A stretch of 64,000 bases of DNA from Acidisphaera sp. S103 (GCF_009765975.1 NZ_LMUJ01000048.1:218504-282503); one strand, 5' to 3'; positions 26,405-35,663 are shown, numbered from the stretch's first letter. Notes: a model not told the origin generated them from the sequence alone. A program made the numbers and translations.

Positions 26405-28282
26405 ATGTCCCTTTTGGTCATTTCCGGCGCCGTTATCCGCATGGGCGGCCGCACGCTGTTGAACGGTGCCGACCTGACGATCGATCCCGGCCGCCGCATC
26501 GGTCTGGTCGGCCGCAACGGTGCGGGAAAATCCACTCTGCTGCGCGCCATCGCCGGCGAGATCACCATAGACGGCGGCGATATCCGGCTGTCGTCTCGTG
26601 CCCGCATGGCCACGGTCCGGCAGGAAGCACCGGAGGGACCGATGTCCCTGCTCGACACCGTCCTGCAAGGCGATCCCGAACGGCTGGCCCTGCTGGCGGA
26701 AACCGAGATGGCGGAAACCGGCACTGGCGACCCGCACCGCCTTGCCGAGGTACATGACCGGCTGCTCACCATCGGCGCCGACTCCGCGCCAGCCCGAGCG
26801 GCGACCATCCTGGCGGGGCTGGGGTTCGATGAAGCGGCGCAGGCGCGCCCAGTCGCTGAGTTTTCCGGTGGCTGGCGCATGCGCGTCGCCCTCGCCACGG
26901 CGCTGTTCGCCAATCCCGACCTGCTGCTGCTGGACGAACCGACCAACCACCTCGACCTGGAAGCCACGATGTGGCTGGAGACTTGGCTTGCCCGTTTTCC
27001 CGGCGCCGCGTTGGTGGTTTCGCACGACCGCAACCTGCTGGACCGCGCGGTCGAGGCCATCGCCCATCTCGATAAGGGCAAGATTTCCCTGACGCCCGGC
27101 GGCTTCGATGAATTCGTCCGCATTCGCACCGAACGCGCGATGCAGCAGACCCGTGCCGCCGAACGCGTGGCATTCGAACGGGCGCATATCCAATCGTTTA
27201 TCGACCGGTTCCGTTACAAAGCCTCCAAGGCCCGCCAGGCGCAGGCTCGGATCAAGGCGTTGGAACGCCTGCCGCAGATCGAGTCGGTGATCGAGGATGC
27301 GCCGACCCGCTTCAACTTCCCCGAACCGGCGCGGATAGCTCCGCCGATCCTGGCCCTGGATCGCGTCGATATCGGCTACGGTACCACCAAGATTCTCCGC
27401 AACGTCTCCTTTACCATCGATATGGATGACCGGATTGCCCTGCTGGGTGCCAACGGCAACGGCAAATCGACGCTGGCAAAATTGTTGGCCGAACGGTTGG
27501 CGCCGTTGTCCGGCGAGGTCCGGCGCGGCCCGCGCCTCAAGGTCGGATACTTCGCCCAGCACCAGACCGATGAACTCGTCGCCGCCGAGAATCCGATCGA
27601 CCACATGGCGCGTGCCATCCCGAACGCGACGCCGCCGAAGCTGCGCGCACAACTGGCCCGCTTCGGCCTGGATGCCGACCGTGCGGAAACGCCTATCGCC
27701 AACCTCTCAGGCGGTGAGAAGGCGCGCCTGCTGCTCGCGCTGGCCACGCGGGATGCACCACAACTGCTGATACTGGATGAACCGACCAATCATCTGGACA
27801 TCGACGCGCGAGATGCGCTGGTGAAGGCGCTGTCGGACTTCCAGGGCGCGGTTTTACTGATCACCCACGACCCGCATTTGGTCGAACTGGTCGCGGATCG
27901 GCTGTGGCTGATCGGCGATGGTTCGGTCAAGCCATTCGATGGCGACCTTGACGACTACCGCGCCTTACTGGTCGAACGCGCCCGCCCGGCCGCCAAGGTT
28001 GGCGCTGTCACCCGCAAGGACGACCGGCGGGAGCGCGCCGAAACCCGCGCCGCCCTGGCGCCGATCCGCAAAAAGGCCCAGGACGCGGAAAAACGCCTCG
28101 CTGTCCTCGCCGCCGAACGTGCGCGCATCGAGGCCAAACTGGCCGATCCGGCCCTGTATGCACCGGGCCGCACGGCGGAGATCACCGCCGCCAATGCCCG
28201 CCTCGGCGCCATCGCCAAGGAAGCAGCAGCGGCCGAGGAAGTATGGCTCATGGCCGAGGAAGAACTGGAAGCTGCTTCGTAG
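26405..28282 (+). CDS. ABC-F family ATPase
   Basis: A 625-residue soluble protein with two ATP-binding cassettes and no membrane part, so it acts on the ribosome rather than in transport. The first Walker A is GRNGAGKST at residues 36-44, with signature FSGGWRMRVAL and LLLDEPTNHLD. The second is GANGNGKST near 348, with LSGGEKARLLLAL and LILDEPTNHLD. The ABC-F linker between them contains the basic KASKARQAQARIKALERLP helix. A charged coiled coil ends the protein. It resembles YheS/Uup-like proteins; which subgroup is not certain. Confidence 0.93.
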   Translation: MSLLVISGAVIRMGGRTLLNGADLTIDPGRRIGLVGRNGAGKSTLLRAIAGEITIDGGDIRLSSRARMATVRQEAPEGPMSLLDTVLQGDPERLALLAETEMAETGTGDPHRLAEVHDRLLTIGADSAPARAATILAGLGFDEAAQARPVAEFSGGWRMRVALATALFANPDLLLLDEPTNHLDLEATMWLETWLARFPGAALVVSHDRNLLDRAVEAIAHLDKGKISLTPGGFDEFVRIRTERAMQQTRAAERVAFERAHIQSFIDRFRYKASKARQAQARIKALERLPQIESVIEDAPTRFNFPEPARIAPPILALDRVDIGYGTTKILRNVSFTIDMDDRIALLGANGNGKSTLAKLLAERLAPLSGEVRRGPRLKVGYFAQHQTDELVAAENPIDHMARAIPNATPPKLRAQLARFGLDADRAETPIANLSGGEKARLLLALATRDAPQLLILDEPTNHLDIDARDALVKALSDFQGAVLLITHDPHLVELVADRLWLIGDGSVKPFDGDLDDYRALLVERARPAAKVGAVTRKDDRRERAETRAALAPIRKKAQDAEKRLAVLAAERARIEAKLADPALYAPGRTAEITAANARLGAIAKEAAAAEEVWLMAEEELEAAS

Positions 28283-29084
28283 GTCGACCCACCGATCGAT
28301 ACTTGCCTTCGACACCACCGGTCCGAGGCGGGCTTCTCTTCGATGGGATGGTCATAACACGTCTTTCAGGGCATCCGAACCTTTGTCGGAACGATAAGAC
28401 CAACCGCCGTTGCGGCCGACTCTTGATTCGTCATGGCCCGTGATTCGTCATGGCCTGGCGTCAGTCCGGGCCATCCGCTCCAGTAAGGTGCTGGATCATA
28501 TGGCCCAGACTTCGCTGGCCCAAGGCGAAGCTGATGTGTCAACGTCAACGGCCTCTGGTATTACATGCGAAAACAAAAAAGAGGGATGGCGGACCTTAAC
28601 CCATCAGGGGGATTGCACGGCGGTGCCTATAGGTCGACAATAACGTCGATTTGTATACGGTGATCGACCGCCATTCGATGTAAGTTCCGAACAGTCAGTC
28701 TCTGTCGCGGTCAAGCGATGGCGCCACCGGGGCGTTGCGCTGGCAAACGACCCGGGGAGGCACGTCCATCAATACGGATTCGTCGGGAAAGGCGATCTCT
28801 TTTCGACGCTGACACAAGATTTTGATCGTGGCCGGAGGACCTGGATGCTGATCGGCAATGCCGCCCCGGCAACAGTCAATCCATCCCTGGCCGGAGCGGT
28901 GGATATCGGTGTTCCGACAATTTCGTCACGAACGTAACCGACCACCTTCCAGTATCGACCCTGGAATGCTTCAGGGCATTCAGCCTTTTGCACCGGGATT
29001 CGCGGGCCGCGAACCCCCCATAGCGCTCTGCTGGTCCATGCGCTTCATCCACCACTAGCAACGACCCTGCAAACGGCCGCCCCG
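28283..29084. other. 802-base gene-poor region
   Basis: No gene supported. It contains a direct repeat (TGATTCGTCATGGCC at 28424-28438 and 28441-28455) and an inverted repeat (CTTCGC-N9-GCGAAG at 28510-28530). It also holds a locally purine-rich stretch near 28571-28592. Short open frames have no ribosome-binding sites or domains. Confidence 0.5.
28424..28455. repeat. Tandem direct repeat, two 15-bp copies
   Basis: TGATTCGTCATGGCC occurs at 28424-28438 and again at 28441-28455, two bases apart. It lies in the gene-poor region downstream of the ABC-F gene. Both copies contain ATGGCC, which also pairs with GGCCAT at 28468-28473. Confidence 0.7.
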
Positions 29085-29456
29085 TCAGCCCACGGAAACC
29101 GAGACGAACCGCAGCAATTCATGATGCGACATCGGTTTTTCCAGTACTGTCATCACCCCAAGGCTGGCGGCCTTGCGTTCGACTTCGGCGTCATGAATGC
29201 CGGTTATCAATAACGCGGGAATACTGATGCCCCGATCGGACAAGCTTTCTATCATCTGTAGTCCCGTCATTTTCGGCATATTCTGGTCGACCACCAGACA
29301 GGCCAGGCGATCGAACTGCGCTTCGGACAGGAAATCCATGCCCGACCGGTAGATCTCGACCTGATAACCCATTGTCTCCAGCAAGCCACCGAGGACATCG
29401 CCCACGTCATTGTCGTCATCGATCACCGCCACGGTGCCCGCATTATCCTTGTCCAT
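29085..29456 (-). CDS. Single-domain response regulator (CheY-like)
   Basis: A 123-residue receiver domain with no output domain. The acidic pocket is Asp13/Asp14, the phosphorylation site is Asp57 (VVDQNMPKMTG), the switch Thr is Thr85 (LLITG) and the conserved Lys is Lys107 (VLEKPM). All catalytic positions are present, so it should be phosphorylated by a histidine kinase, but none is encoded nearby. It resembles FixJ-like receiver domains. It is divergent from the coiled-coil gene. Confidence 0.9.
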   Translation of the reverse strand: MDKDNAGTVAVIDDDNDVGDVLGGLLETMGYQVEIYRSGMDFLSEAQFDRLACLVVDQNMPKMTGLQMIESLSDRGISIPALLITGIHDAEVERKAASLGVMTVLEKPMSHHELLRFVSVSVG

Positions 29457-29827
29457 TGAATCCCATTCCCCTTGAAGCGGCCGCCGCCGGTTTAGCGATG
29501 ACCTGACCTCGATCCGATGGTAGCCGTCCTACCAAACATGAATAAGCCTTAAAGCGGTGGATCACTTGCTATTGTTAGTATCAGCCTATACATAAGCACA
29601 GCGCGACGATGCGAATCGGGCAAATTAACGTGGGATTAATATTCCAGCATTAGTGTGATCTCACGCAATCGCGCCAACGGACTGAAAGATATGTCTTCTG
29701 AGATGATCTCCAAGGAAGAACCGACCGAGTGACGATGACACGACCAGGCTTCGCCTCCGACGCAACCGTATTCGGTTTCAGGCAGGTGTTGGTATGACGA
29801 CGTCATGGCACTCCCTATCCCCAGGTG
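29457..29827. other. Divergent intergenic region between response regulator and coiled-coil gene
   Basis: 371 bases. The middle (about 29535-29680) is clearly more A+T-rich than the flanks and probably holds promoters for both genes. I saw no clear -35/-10 boxes that I would defend. Confidence 0.5.
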
Positions 29828-30733
29828 ATGGCATTGTCTGAAAATTTGAAACTGCGACTCGATTCTTCGTCCAGCGAAACGCAACAAGATCGGCTTTCCC
29901 GTGACCCCGACTCCGGGCCTGCCAATGTGCCGGGTCCGGGCGACGAAGCCGAATCACAGATGCGAAAAGCCCTCGGATTGCTCGGCGAATCACAACGACA
30001 CCGAACGGAGCCCGAACGGACGGACCAGCCGGTCCGCCTGGGCGATCGGTTCGGTGGCGGATTGCACCGCCGCCGCTTCGTCCAGGACGGCGATATCCCC
30101 GTGACGGTCCTGCGTCGGGACCAAGGATACGAAGCACCCGCCCATCGTGGCGTCGCCGCACCGCCAGCCCCCACCAGCAGCCGCTTGCAGCGGACCGAGG
30201 CGGCGCTGGCCGCCGAAACCGCCGCACGCGATAAAGCCGAACGGTTGTTGGCGGAAACTCAAAGCATCGTGCGCGACCTGCAAACCAAGATCGGCCACGC
30301 CGAACTCGCCAAAAATGAAGCGATCGAGGCTTTGCAGCGGGAGCGTGAGGCGCTCGCTGAGCTTCGTGCCGAAGGCGAAGCCTGGGAAGAGCGGCTTCAA
30401 GAGATTCGGGAGGAGGCGCGCGTCGCCGAACGCAACGCCAATCTTCACCATGAACAACTTGCCGACGAACGACATGCCCGCAAGATCGCCGAAAAGGCCC
30501 AGCGAGCCGCGGAAATCGCTCGCGATTCGGCGGAGCAGCTTGTTCGGACCTTGTCCGAGGAGGCGCCAGCCCCGCGCCAGATGGCGGAGCCCGTCCGTCG
30601 GCCACGCACCATGATCGAACCCGAGGTTGTCGCGATCGCCACACGCCGTGGCCGCTCACCCGAGGCCGTCTCGACCGAACCCGAACCAGTGAAGTGGTGG
30701 CTGAACACGAAATCGACTGGGAAAAAGCGCTAG
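29828..30733 (+). CDS. Hypothetical coiled-coil protein
   Basis: A 301-residue soluble protein with no family that I recognise. Residues 1-60 are polar and probably disordered. Residues about 70-110 contain a basic patch (GLHRRRF). Residues about 120-235 form a long, heptad-like, Ala/Glu/Arg-rich coiled coil. The tail is Pro- and Arg-rich and ends EPVKWWLNTKSTGKKR. It lacks a signal peptide and membrane segments. GTG at 29825 directly precedes the ATG used here. Possibly a scaffold or a cell-pole or granule-associated protein, but that is a guess from composition only. Confidence 0.65.
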   Translation: MALSENLKLRLDSSSSETQQDRLSRDPDSGPANVPGPGDEAESQMRKALGLLGESQRHRTEPERTDQPVRLGDRFGGGLHRRRFVQDGDIPVTVLRRDQGYEAPAHRGVAAPPAPTSSRLQRTEAALAAETAARDKAERLLAETQSIVRDLQTKIGHAELAKNEAIEALQREREALAELRAEGEAWEERLQEIREEARVAERNANLHHEQLADERHARKIAEKAQRAAEIARDSAEQLVRTLSEEAPAPRQMAEPVRRPRTMIEPEVVAIATRRGRSPEAVSTEPEPVKWWLNTKSTGKKR

Positions 30734-30845
30734 TATCCGATCGCAGAGAAGTGCGAGTCGTGGCGTGACCATGACTCGCCGTGTGAATCGGGTGCTTTCA
30801 GCCAAGACTGACGTATCGCGCTTCTATGGTGCGTGGTACCAGTAA

Positions 30846-30932
30846 CCCGACCCCAACGCTTGGTCCCCAGGCGTTGGGTGAATCGGCCCGCCAAATCAAC
30901 CCTAGTGGCCCGGCCCCAACACTTGGTTCCCA
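30846..30932. repeat. Imperfect repeat pair with terminator-like hairpin
   Basis: CCCGRCCCCAACRCTTGGTYCCCA occurs at 30846-30869 and 30909-30932, differing at three of 24 positions. The first copy also forms a perfect 8-bp hairpin: CCCAACGC at 30852-30859 with GCGTTGGG at 30871-30878. It lies between the converging coiled-coil and holC genes, where a bidirectional terminator is expected. Confidence 0.65.
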
Positions 30933-30948
30933 AAATCTTGTCCGGTCG

Positions 30949-31389
30949 TCAGGCCTTTTTCTGCCAACTGCTTTCGGTCTGTTGCCAGTAGGCCAAGCTG
31001 TGACCGGCGTCCTTGGCGTTTTTCCATCGCACCCGGGCAGCAGCCACGGTTTCAGGGCTGTTGCCGTCGAACAGATCGAAGACCCGGTCGTAATCCTTGA
31101 TGCGATCGGTCTCCGCGCCATCGACCATGAATAGGTAGCGAGCGCCGTTCAGCGGTTCGGCCATGGTGCTCAGCCAGATCGGCTGCAGATCAGGATCGCC
31201 ATCCGACGTCAGACCATGCGGCAGCCAAGCGGATTGCGTCCACAAAGCGGTGCTGAGCGCCTCAAGCCCCGCCGCGCTGGACCCAAACACCAACGCACGC
31301 TGCCCCGTCGCCAGTGTGCGGGCCAGAAGCCGTGGCAGCGCCTGCGCCAGCGTCGATCGGGTCAGGTGATAGAACCCGATCTCGGTCAT
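30949..31389 (-). CDS. holC: DNA polymerase III chi subunit
   Basis: A 146-residue accessory subunit of the DNA polymerase III clamp loader, which links the replisome to SSB. It has the family start TEIGFYHLTRSTLAQALPRLL, the LATGQRALVF segment, WTQSAWLPHGL and the late LFDGNSPETVAAARVRWKNAKDAGH. Its ATG overlaps the pepA stop codon (TGATG), a genomic pairing common in alphaproteobacteria and a sign of translational coupling. Assignment is firm. Confidence 0.93.
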   Translation of the reverse strand: MTEIGFYHLTRSTLAQALPRLLARTLATGQRALVFGSSAAGLEALSTALWTQSAWLPHGLTSDGDPDLQPIWLSTMAEPLNGARYLFMVDGAETDRIKDYDRVFDLFDGNSPETVAAARVRWKNAKDAGHSLAYWQQTESSWQKKA

Positions 31390-32870
31390 CAGTCCTCGTA
31401 GTTGTCCGCGACCAGGCGGTCGAGCAGTCGCACCCCGAACGCCGTGGCGCCTTTCGGCGTGACCGCGGCGTCCTTCGCGCTCCAGGCCATGCCGGCGATA
31501 TCCAGATGCGCCCAGGGCTTGCCGTTGACGAAGCGCTGGATGAACTGCGCGGCGGTGATCGAGCCACCCGGCCGGCCGCCGACATTCTTCATGTCGGCGA
31601 TCTCCGACCGGATCTGTTTGTCGTAAGCGTCATCGAGCGGCATCCGCCAGACGCGCTCGCCGGTCGTCTGGCCCGCCGCCGTCAGTTTCTGCGACAGGGT
31701 GTCGTCATTGCTGAACAGGCCGGCATATTCATGTCCCAAGCCGATGATGATGGCGCCGGTCAAAGTCGCCAGATCGACCATGAACTTCGGGTCGTATTTC
31801 TGCTGCGCGTACCAGATGACATCCGCCAGCACCAGGCGCCCTTCGGCATCGGTATTGATCACTTCGATCGTTTGCCCAGAGTAACTGGTTACCACATCAC
31901 CCGGCCGCTGGGCGGACCCCGACGGCATGTTCTCCACCAGCCCGACCAGGCCGACGGCATCGACCTTCGCCTTGCGTCCGGCCAACGCGGCCATCAGCCC
32001 GATCACCGTTCCGGCGCCGGCCATGTCCCACTTCATGTCCTCCATGCCGCCGGCCGGCTTGATGCTGATGCCGCCGGTGTCGAAGGTCACCCCCTTGCCG
32101 ACGAACACGACGGGCTTTTCCTTCGATTTCCGGCCCGAACCGCTGGCGCCGTTCCAGTGCATCACGACCATGCGCGGCTCTTTCACGCTGCCCTGCGAAA
32201 CGCCCAGCAGTGCGCCGAAACCCAGCTTTCCCATTTCCTTGGGGCCAAGGATATCGACCTTCAGGCCGAGTTCGGACAGCTTGCGGCAGCGTTCGGCCAT
32301 TTCCGGCGGATCGAGGACGTTGGGCGGCTCGCTGACCAGGTCGCGCGTCAGGAATACGCCCTTGGCGACAGCGTCCAGCTTCTCCCACGCCGCCTTCGCC
32401 TTGGGGATTTCCCCCGTAAGAACCGTCAACTTCGACAGCTTTGGCTTATCCTCCGGCTTTTCCTTGGTGCGGTACCGGTCGAAGCGGTAGCTGCGCAAGA
32501 CCGCACCCAGCGCCACCTCGGCGGCCTGCTGACCGGTCAACGCGCTGTTGGCGACGGCGACCGCGGTTTCGCGCGCCAAATTGGCGAGGATCGTGCCCCC
32601 GGCTTCTTCCAGGATTTTCTGCGTCACCTCGGCCGGTTTGCCCAGGCCGATCGCCAGCACCCGGGTCAGGCCCGCCCCCGGTGCCAGGATCGCACAGGTC
32701 TTGCCCTTGGCACCCTTGAACTCGGCAACCTCGAACGACCGGGCGATAGCGCCGCCGGTGGCTTCGTCGAGTTGCGCCCACAGGCCGGAGGGCTTCTCGC
32801 CCTCATGAATCAACAGCACAAGCGCGCCGGATTTCGGCAGAGCCGGCTTGGCGAAGGCGATATCGAGCAT
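31389..32870 (-). CDS. pepA: Leucyl aminopeptidase (M17 family)
   Basis: A 493-residue cytosolic two-metal exopeptidase. The N-terminal macro-like domain is followed by the catalytic domain, with VGKGVTFDTGGISIKPAGGMEDMKWDMAGAG (metal-binding Lys and Asp) and the strict M17 signature NTDAEGRLVLADV. A third block is HLDIAGMAWS near the end. The ATG at 32870 has GGAG nine bases upstream, which decides against starts further up. It forms an operon with holC and is divergent from the Sua5 gene. Confidence 0.96.
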   Translation of the reverse strand: MLDIAFAKPALPKSGALVLLIHEGEKPSGLWAQLDEATGGAIARSFEVAEFKGAKGKTCAILAPGAGLTRVLAIGLGKPAEVTQKILEEAGGTILANLARETAVAVANSALTGQQAAEVALGAVLRSYRFDRYRTKEKPEDKPKLSKLTVLTGEIPKAKAAWEKLDAVAKGVFLTRDLVSEPPNVLDPPEMAERCRKLSELGLKVDILGPKEMGKLGFGALLGVSQGSVKEPRMVVMHWNGASGSGRKSKEKPVVFVGKGVTFDTGGISIKPAGGMEDMKWDMAGAGTVIGLMAALAGRKAKVDAVGLVGLVENMPSGSAQRPGDVVTSYSGQTIEVINTDAEGRLVLADVIWYAQQKYDPKFMVDLATLTGAIIIGLGHEYAGLFSNDDTLSQKLTAAGQTTGERVWRMPLDDAYDKQIRSEIADMKNVGGRPGGSITAAQFIQRFVNGKPWAHLDIAGMAWSAKDAAVTPKGATAFGVRLLDRLVADNYED

Positions 32871-32960
32871 GTGGTGACGTCTCCAGTCGGTCGGCCGGTC
32901 AGGGTAACCCGTCTCGGCGGGCTTTGCCATGTTCGGGCGAATTGCTTATTGCCCGTCTCC

Positions 32961-33938
32961 ATGACTCAGATACTCCACGCGGACAAGACGGGTGTGACAC
33001 GGGCGGCGGCTTTGCTGCGCGATGGCGCGCTGGTCGCTTTCGGCACGGAAACCGTGTACGGCCTGGGCGCCGATGCCACGAACGCCCAGGCCGTGGCCGC
33101 GATTTTCCATGCCAAGAACCGCCCGCGGTTCAATCCGCTGATCTGCCATTACCCCTCGGCCGATCGCGCGTTCCACGATGTCCTCGCGAACCCGCAGGCG
33201 CGACACGTCGCGGAGGCATTTTGGCCGGGACCGCTGACCCTGGTGTTGCCGCGCCGGTCGGATTGTCCGGTGGCACTGCTGACCGGGGCCGGGCTGGACA
33301 CGCTGGCGGTCCGGGTACCCGGTCACCCGGACGCCCTGGCGCTGCTTCGGGCCGCCGCCCGGCCGATCGCGGCACCCTCCGCCAATCGGTCGGGGCAGGT
33401 GAGTCCGACATCCGCGCAACACGTGCTGGATGGGTTGCAGGGACGGATCGCCGCCGTGCTGGACAGCGGTCCGTGCCGGGTTGGCGTGGAATCCACCGTG
33501 CTGGACCTCAGTGGGCTGGCGCCGGTTCTGTTGCGGGCCGGCGGGGTCTCGGTTGAGGACCTTGTGGCGTGTATTGGCCCGATCCAGCGAGGGGGCGCAC
33601 ATGACGCCGCCGGGATAACGCTAAGGTCGCCCGGCCTGATGGTGTCGCATTACGCGCCGGGTCTGCCCGTACGCCTGAACGCGGCGACAGTCGCGGCGGA
33701 AGAGGCCCTGCTGGCGTTTGGCCCGGTATTGCCGGGTGCCCGATGCCTGTTCCAACTAAGCCCTTCAGGCGATACCACGGAAGCCGCGGCCCGTCTGTTC
33801 GAGGGCCTTCGCTGGCTGGATGCGGAAGGTGGTAGGCTCGGGGCAGGGGGGATTGCCGTGATGCCGATTCCCGACGGCGGACTTGGGTTGGCGATCAACG
33901 ACCGACTGCGCCGCGCGGCGGCACCGCGGGGCGGGTGA
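32961..33938 (+). CDS. tsaC: L-threonylcarbamoyladenylate synthase (Sua5/TsaC)
   Basis: Makes threonylcarbamoyl-AMP from threonine, bicarbonate and ATP for the t6A37 modification of ANN-decoding tRNAs. 325 residues, so the long Sua5 form: the YrdC domain (about 1-200) plus the C-terminal Sua5 domain. Landmarks are FGTETVYGLGADATN, AKNRPRFNPL, WPGPLTLVLPR, PIAAPSANRSGQVSPT, and, in the linker, LRSPGLMVSHYAPGLPV. The ATG is at 32961; a much longer open frame upstream is antisense to pepA and not coding. Confidence 0.94.
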   Translation: MTQILHADKTGVTRAAALLRDGALVAFGTETVYGLGADATNAQAVAAIFHAKNRPRFNPLICHYPSADRAFHDVLANPQARHVAEAFWPGPLTLVLPRRSDCPVALLTGAGLDTLAVRVPGHPDALALLRAAARPIAAPSANRSGQVSPTSAQHVLDGLQGRIAAVLDSGPCRVGVESTVLDLSGLAPVLLRAGGVSVEDLVACIGPIQRGGAHDAAGITLRSPGLMVSHYAPGLPVRLNAATVAAEEALLAFGPVLPGARCLFQLSPSGDTTEAAARLFEGLRWLDAEGGRLGAGGIAVMPIPDGGLGLAINDRLRRAAAPRGG

Positions 33939-34268
33939 CCCCGATGACAGACATCTAGCTGATCCCCTTCGACTTCATCGATCACGGCGGCGCCGTTCGC
34001 GCATGCCATTACCGCGGGTGCCCGTGGGGCGGGGTAGCACGATCACAAACACGTTGGTTCGAAGAAACTGATTACTGCATCTTGCGGGTATGGATTGCTG
34101 ACGGTTCGATCCGCGGAAGCAAGAAATTGGCGCCGCGGATGAACGTAACCAGGACCCCCGACCCACACGTATGGCAAAGAAATCGATGCCGGCACGCAGC
34201 GTATGGCCGGGCTTGACCGGGGTATCGCCACAACGACGCCGGCAAGCCGAAATTGAACGTCGTTGCTC
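33939..34268. other. 330-base intergenic region, no feature seen
   Basis: Lies between the converging Sua5 gene and the secreted-protein gene. No open frame with a ribosome-binding site or domain. A GGTTCGATCC string near 34102 looks like a tRNA T-loop but the flanking bases cannot form a tRNA. Confidence 0.5.
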
Positions 34269-34778
34269 CTATTGAGCCGATGCCGTCAGCATCGCTTCCC
34301 CGCCTTTATCCCCATTCACCGTCGCCACCAGTACCTGCCAACCGCGCTTTCCCTTGGTCACGCGATAGACCCGATCGTGGATCGGGCTGAGAACCGTGTC
34401 GTCCCGCTCCAGCACCAGCGTGAAGGTCAGCCCGGCCTGCCGGAAGCCTGCCTCGACCGCATCATCGACCGCCTGTTGCGTCGCCTGTTCGGCGGCGGCG
34501 GAGCAAGTGCCGTCATCCGCGGATATCAGGGCCAGCCGGCCCTCGGCCGCCGATCCGTCAAACGCCTGACCCGGCACGCCACGTAAAAATGCGATTCGGG
34601 CTTTCTCCGATACCGGCGGCAGTCCGGTCTGCTTGGCCCAATCCCGCAGCGCGGGCGCGTCGCCGGTGAATTCCATGCAGCCCTGGATGAACAGCCCGAC
34701 AAGTTCGTCGGGCGCACCGGCCCGAGCGGCCCCCGGCACCAGAAGCAACGCCGCCAGCAGGACAAGGGTGCGTTTCAG
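34269..34778 (-). CDS. Secreted hypothetical protein coupled to mlaF, probably CTG start
   Basis: A small exported protein of about 169 residues. If it starts at the CTG at 34778 it begins (M)KRTLVLLAALLLVPGAARA, a textbook signal peptide with an Ala-Arg-Ala cleavage site. The CTG overlaps the mlaF stop (C-TGA) and has GGA about nine bases upstream in ATGGAATTACGCCG. The first conventional start in frame is TTG at 34748, which would cut the signal peptide short. The mature part contains two Cys and no domain that I recognise. Its coupling to mlaF suggests a cell-envelope role, but this is inference only. Confidence 0.6.
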   Translation of the reverse strand: MKRTLVLLAALLLVPGAARAGAPDELVGLFIQGCMEFTGDAPALRDWAKQTGLPPVSEKARIAFLRGVPGQAFDGSAAEGRLALISADDGTCSAAAEQATQQAVDDAVEAGFRQAGLTFTLVLERDDTVLSPIHDRVYRVTKGKRGWQVLVATVNGDKGGEAMLTASAQ

Positions 34779-35551
34779 CGGCGTAATTCCATCTGGATCG
34801 GCCCTTCGCGGCGTCCATGGGTGAACTGGTCCACCGCCGGGTTACGGCTGTCCATCAGGTCCGCCGCCGGGCCGGCCCAGGTGATGCGGCCGTTCAGCAG
34901 CATCGCCGCCTGATCGCCGATCCGGCGCGCACTCGCCATGTCGTGGGTGATCGCGACGGCCGTGCTGCCCAGGCGCTTCACGCAATCGACGATCAGGCCG
35001 TCGATCACCGCGCCCATGATCGGGTCCAGGCCGGTTGTGGGCTCATCGAAGAACATGATGTCGGGTTGCGACGCGATGGCCCTCGCCAGCGCAACCCGCT
35101 TCTGCATGCCCCCCGACAGTTCCGCCGGCGACAGATCGCCGACGCTGGCGGCCAACCCGACCTGCCCCAGGAAATCGTTCGCCCGAGCCCTGGCATCCGC
35201 CCGCGTTGCCTTGTGCCGCGCCAGCAGGCCGAACGCGACGTTCTCCCAGACCGGCAGGCTGTCGAACAGCGCGCCATTCTGGAACAACATCCCGATGCGA
35301 GCTCGGATCAGTTCGCGCTCTCCACGCGACTGCCGCAGGATATCCTGGCCGTCGATCTCGATCACGCCGTCGTCGGGCTCGATCAGGCCGAGGATGCATT
35401 TCAGCAGCACCGACTTGCCGGACCCGGACCCGCCGATCACCACCAGGGAAGTGCCCGCCGGCACGTCGAGGTCCACGCCATCCAGCACACGTTTGGCGCC
35501 GAAGCGCTTATGCAGGCCCCGGATGCGGATTTTGGGAGTTTGGTCGCTCAT
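34775..35551 (-). CDS. mlaF: Phospholipid-transport ABC ATPase MlaF
   Basis: ATP-binding subunit of the inner-membrane MlaFEDB complex that moves phospholipids between membranes. 258 residues. Walker A is GGSGSGKSVLLK, the Q-loop is MLFQNGALFDSLPVWENVAFGL (the MlaF/MCE-ATPase type), the signature is ELSGGMQKRVALARA, Walker B is IMFFDEPTTGLDP, and the H-loop His is in AITHDMASA. MlaE and MlaD normally flank it, but neither is here; upstream is a cupin on the opposite strand. The ATG used is 35551; the frame is open further upstream without a ribosome-binding site. Translationally coupled to the secreted-protein gene downstream. Confidence 0.9.
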   Translation of the reverse strand: MSDQTPKIRIRGLHKRFGAKRVLDGVDLDVPAGTSLVVIGGSGSGKSVLLKCILGLIEPDDGVIEIDGQDILRQSRGERELIRARIGMLFQNGALFDSLPVWENVAFGLLARHKATRADARARANDFLGQVGLAASVGDLSPAELSGGMQKRVALARAIASQPDIMFFDEPTTGLDPIMGAVIDGLIVDCVKRLGSTAVAITHDMASARRIGDQAAMLLNGRITWAGPAADLMDSRNPAVDQFTHGRREGPIQMELRR

Positions 35552-35663
35552 GCCGCGGTTGATGCCGTGCGGCAGGATTTTGGGCAAGGCCGGGTAGCGG
35601 AGAGTTGCGGGACGGCCGGGATGGGTCTTAGCTGACCGGCGGGTGCAAAGGAGGACAACGAAC

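Noticed and set aside
31314..32960. Long plus-strand open frame continuous with the Sua5 gene
   Set aside because: The upstream part is antisense to pepA and lacks any domain; Sua5 homology begins at the ATG at 32961.
34098..34120. GGTTCGATCC as a tRNA T-loop
   Set aside because: The flanking bases cannot form the T-stem, acceptor stem or anticodon arm.
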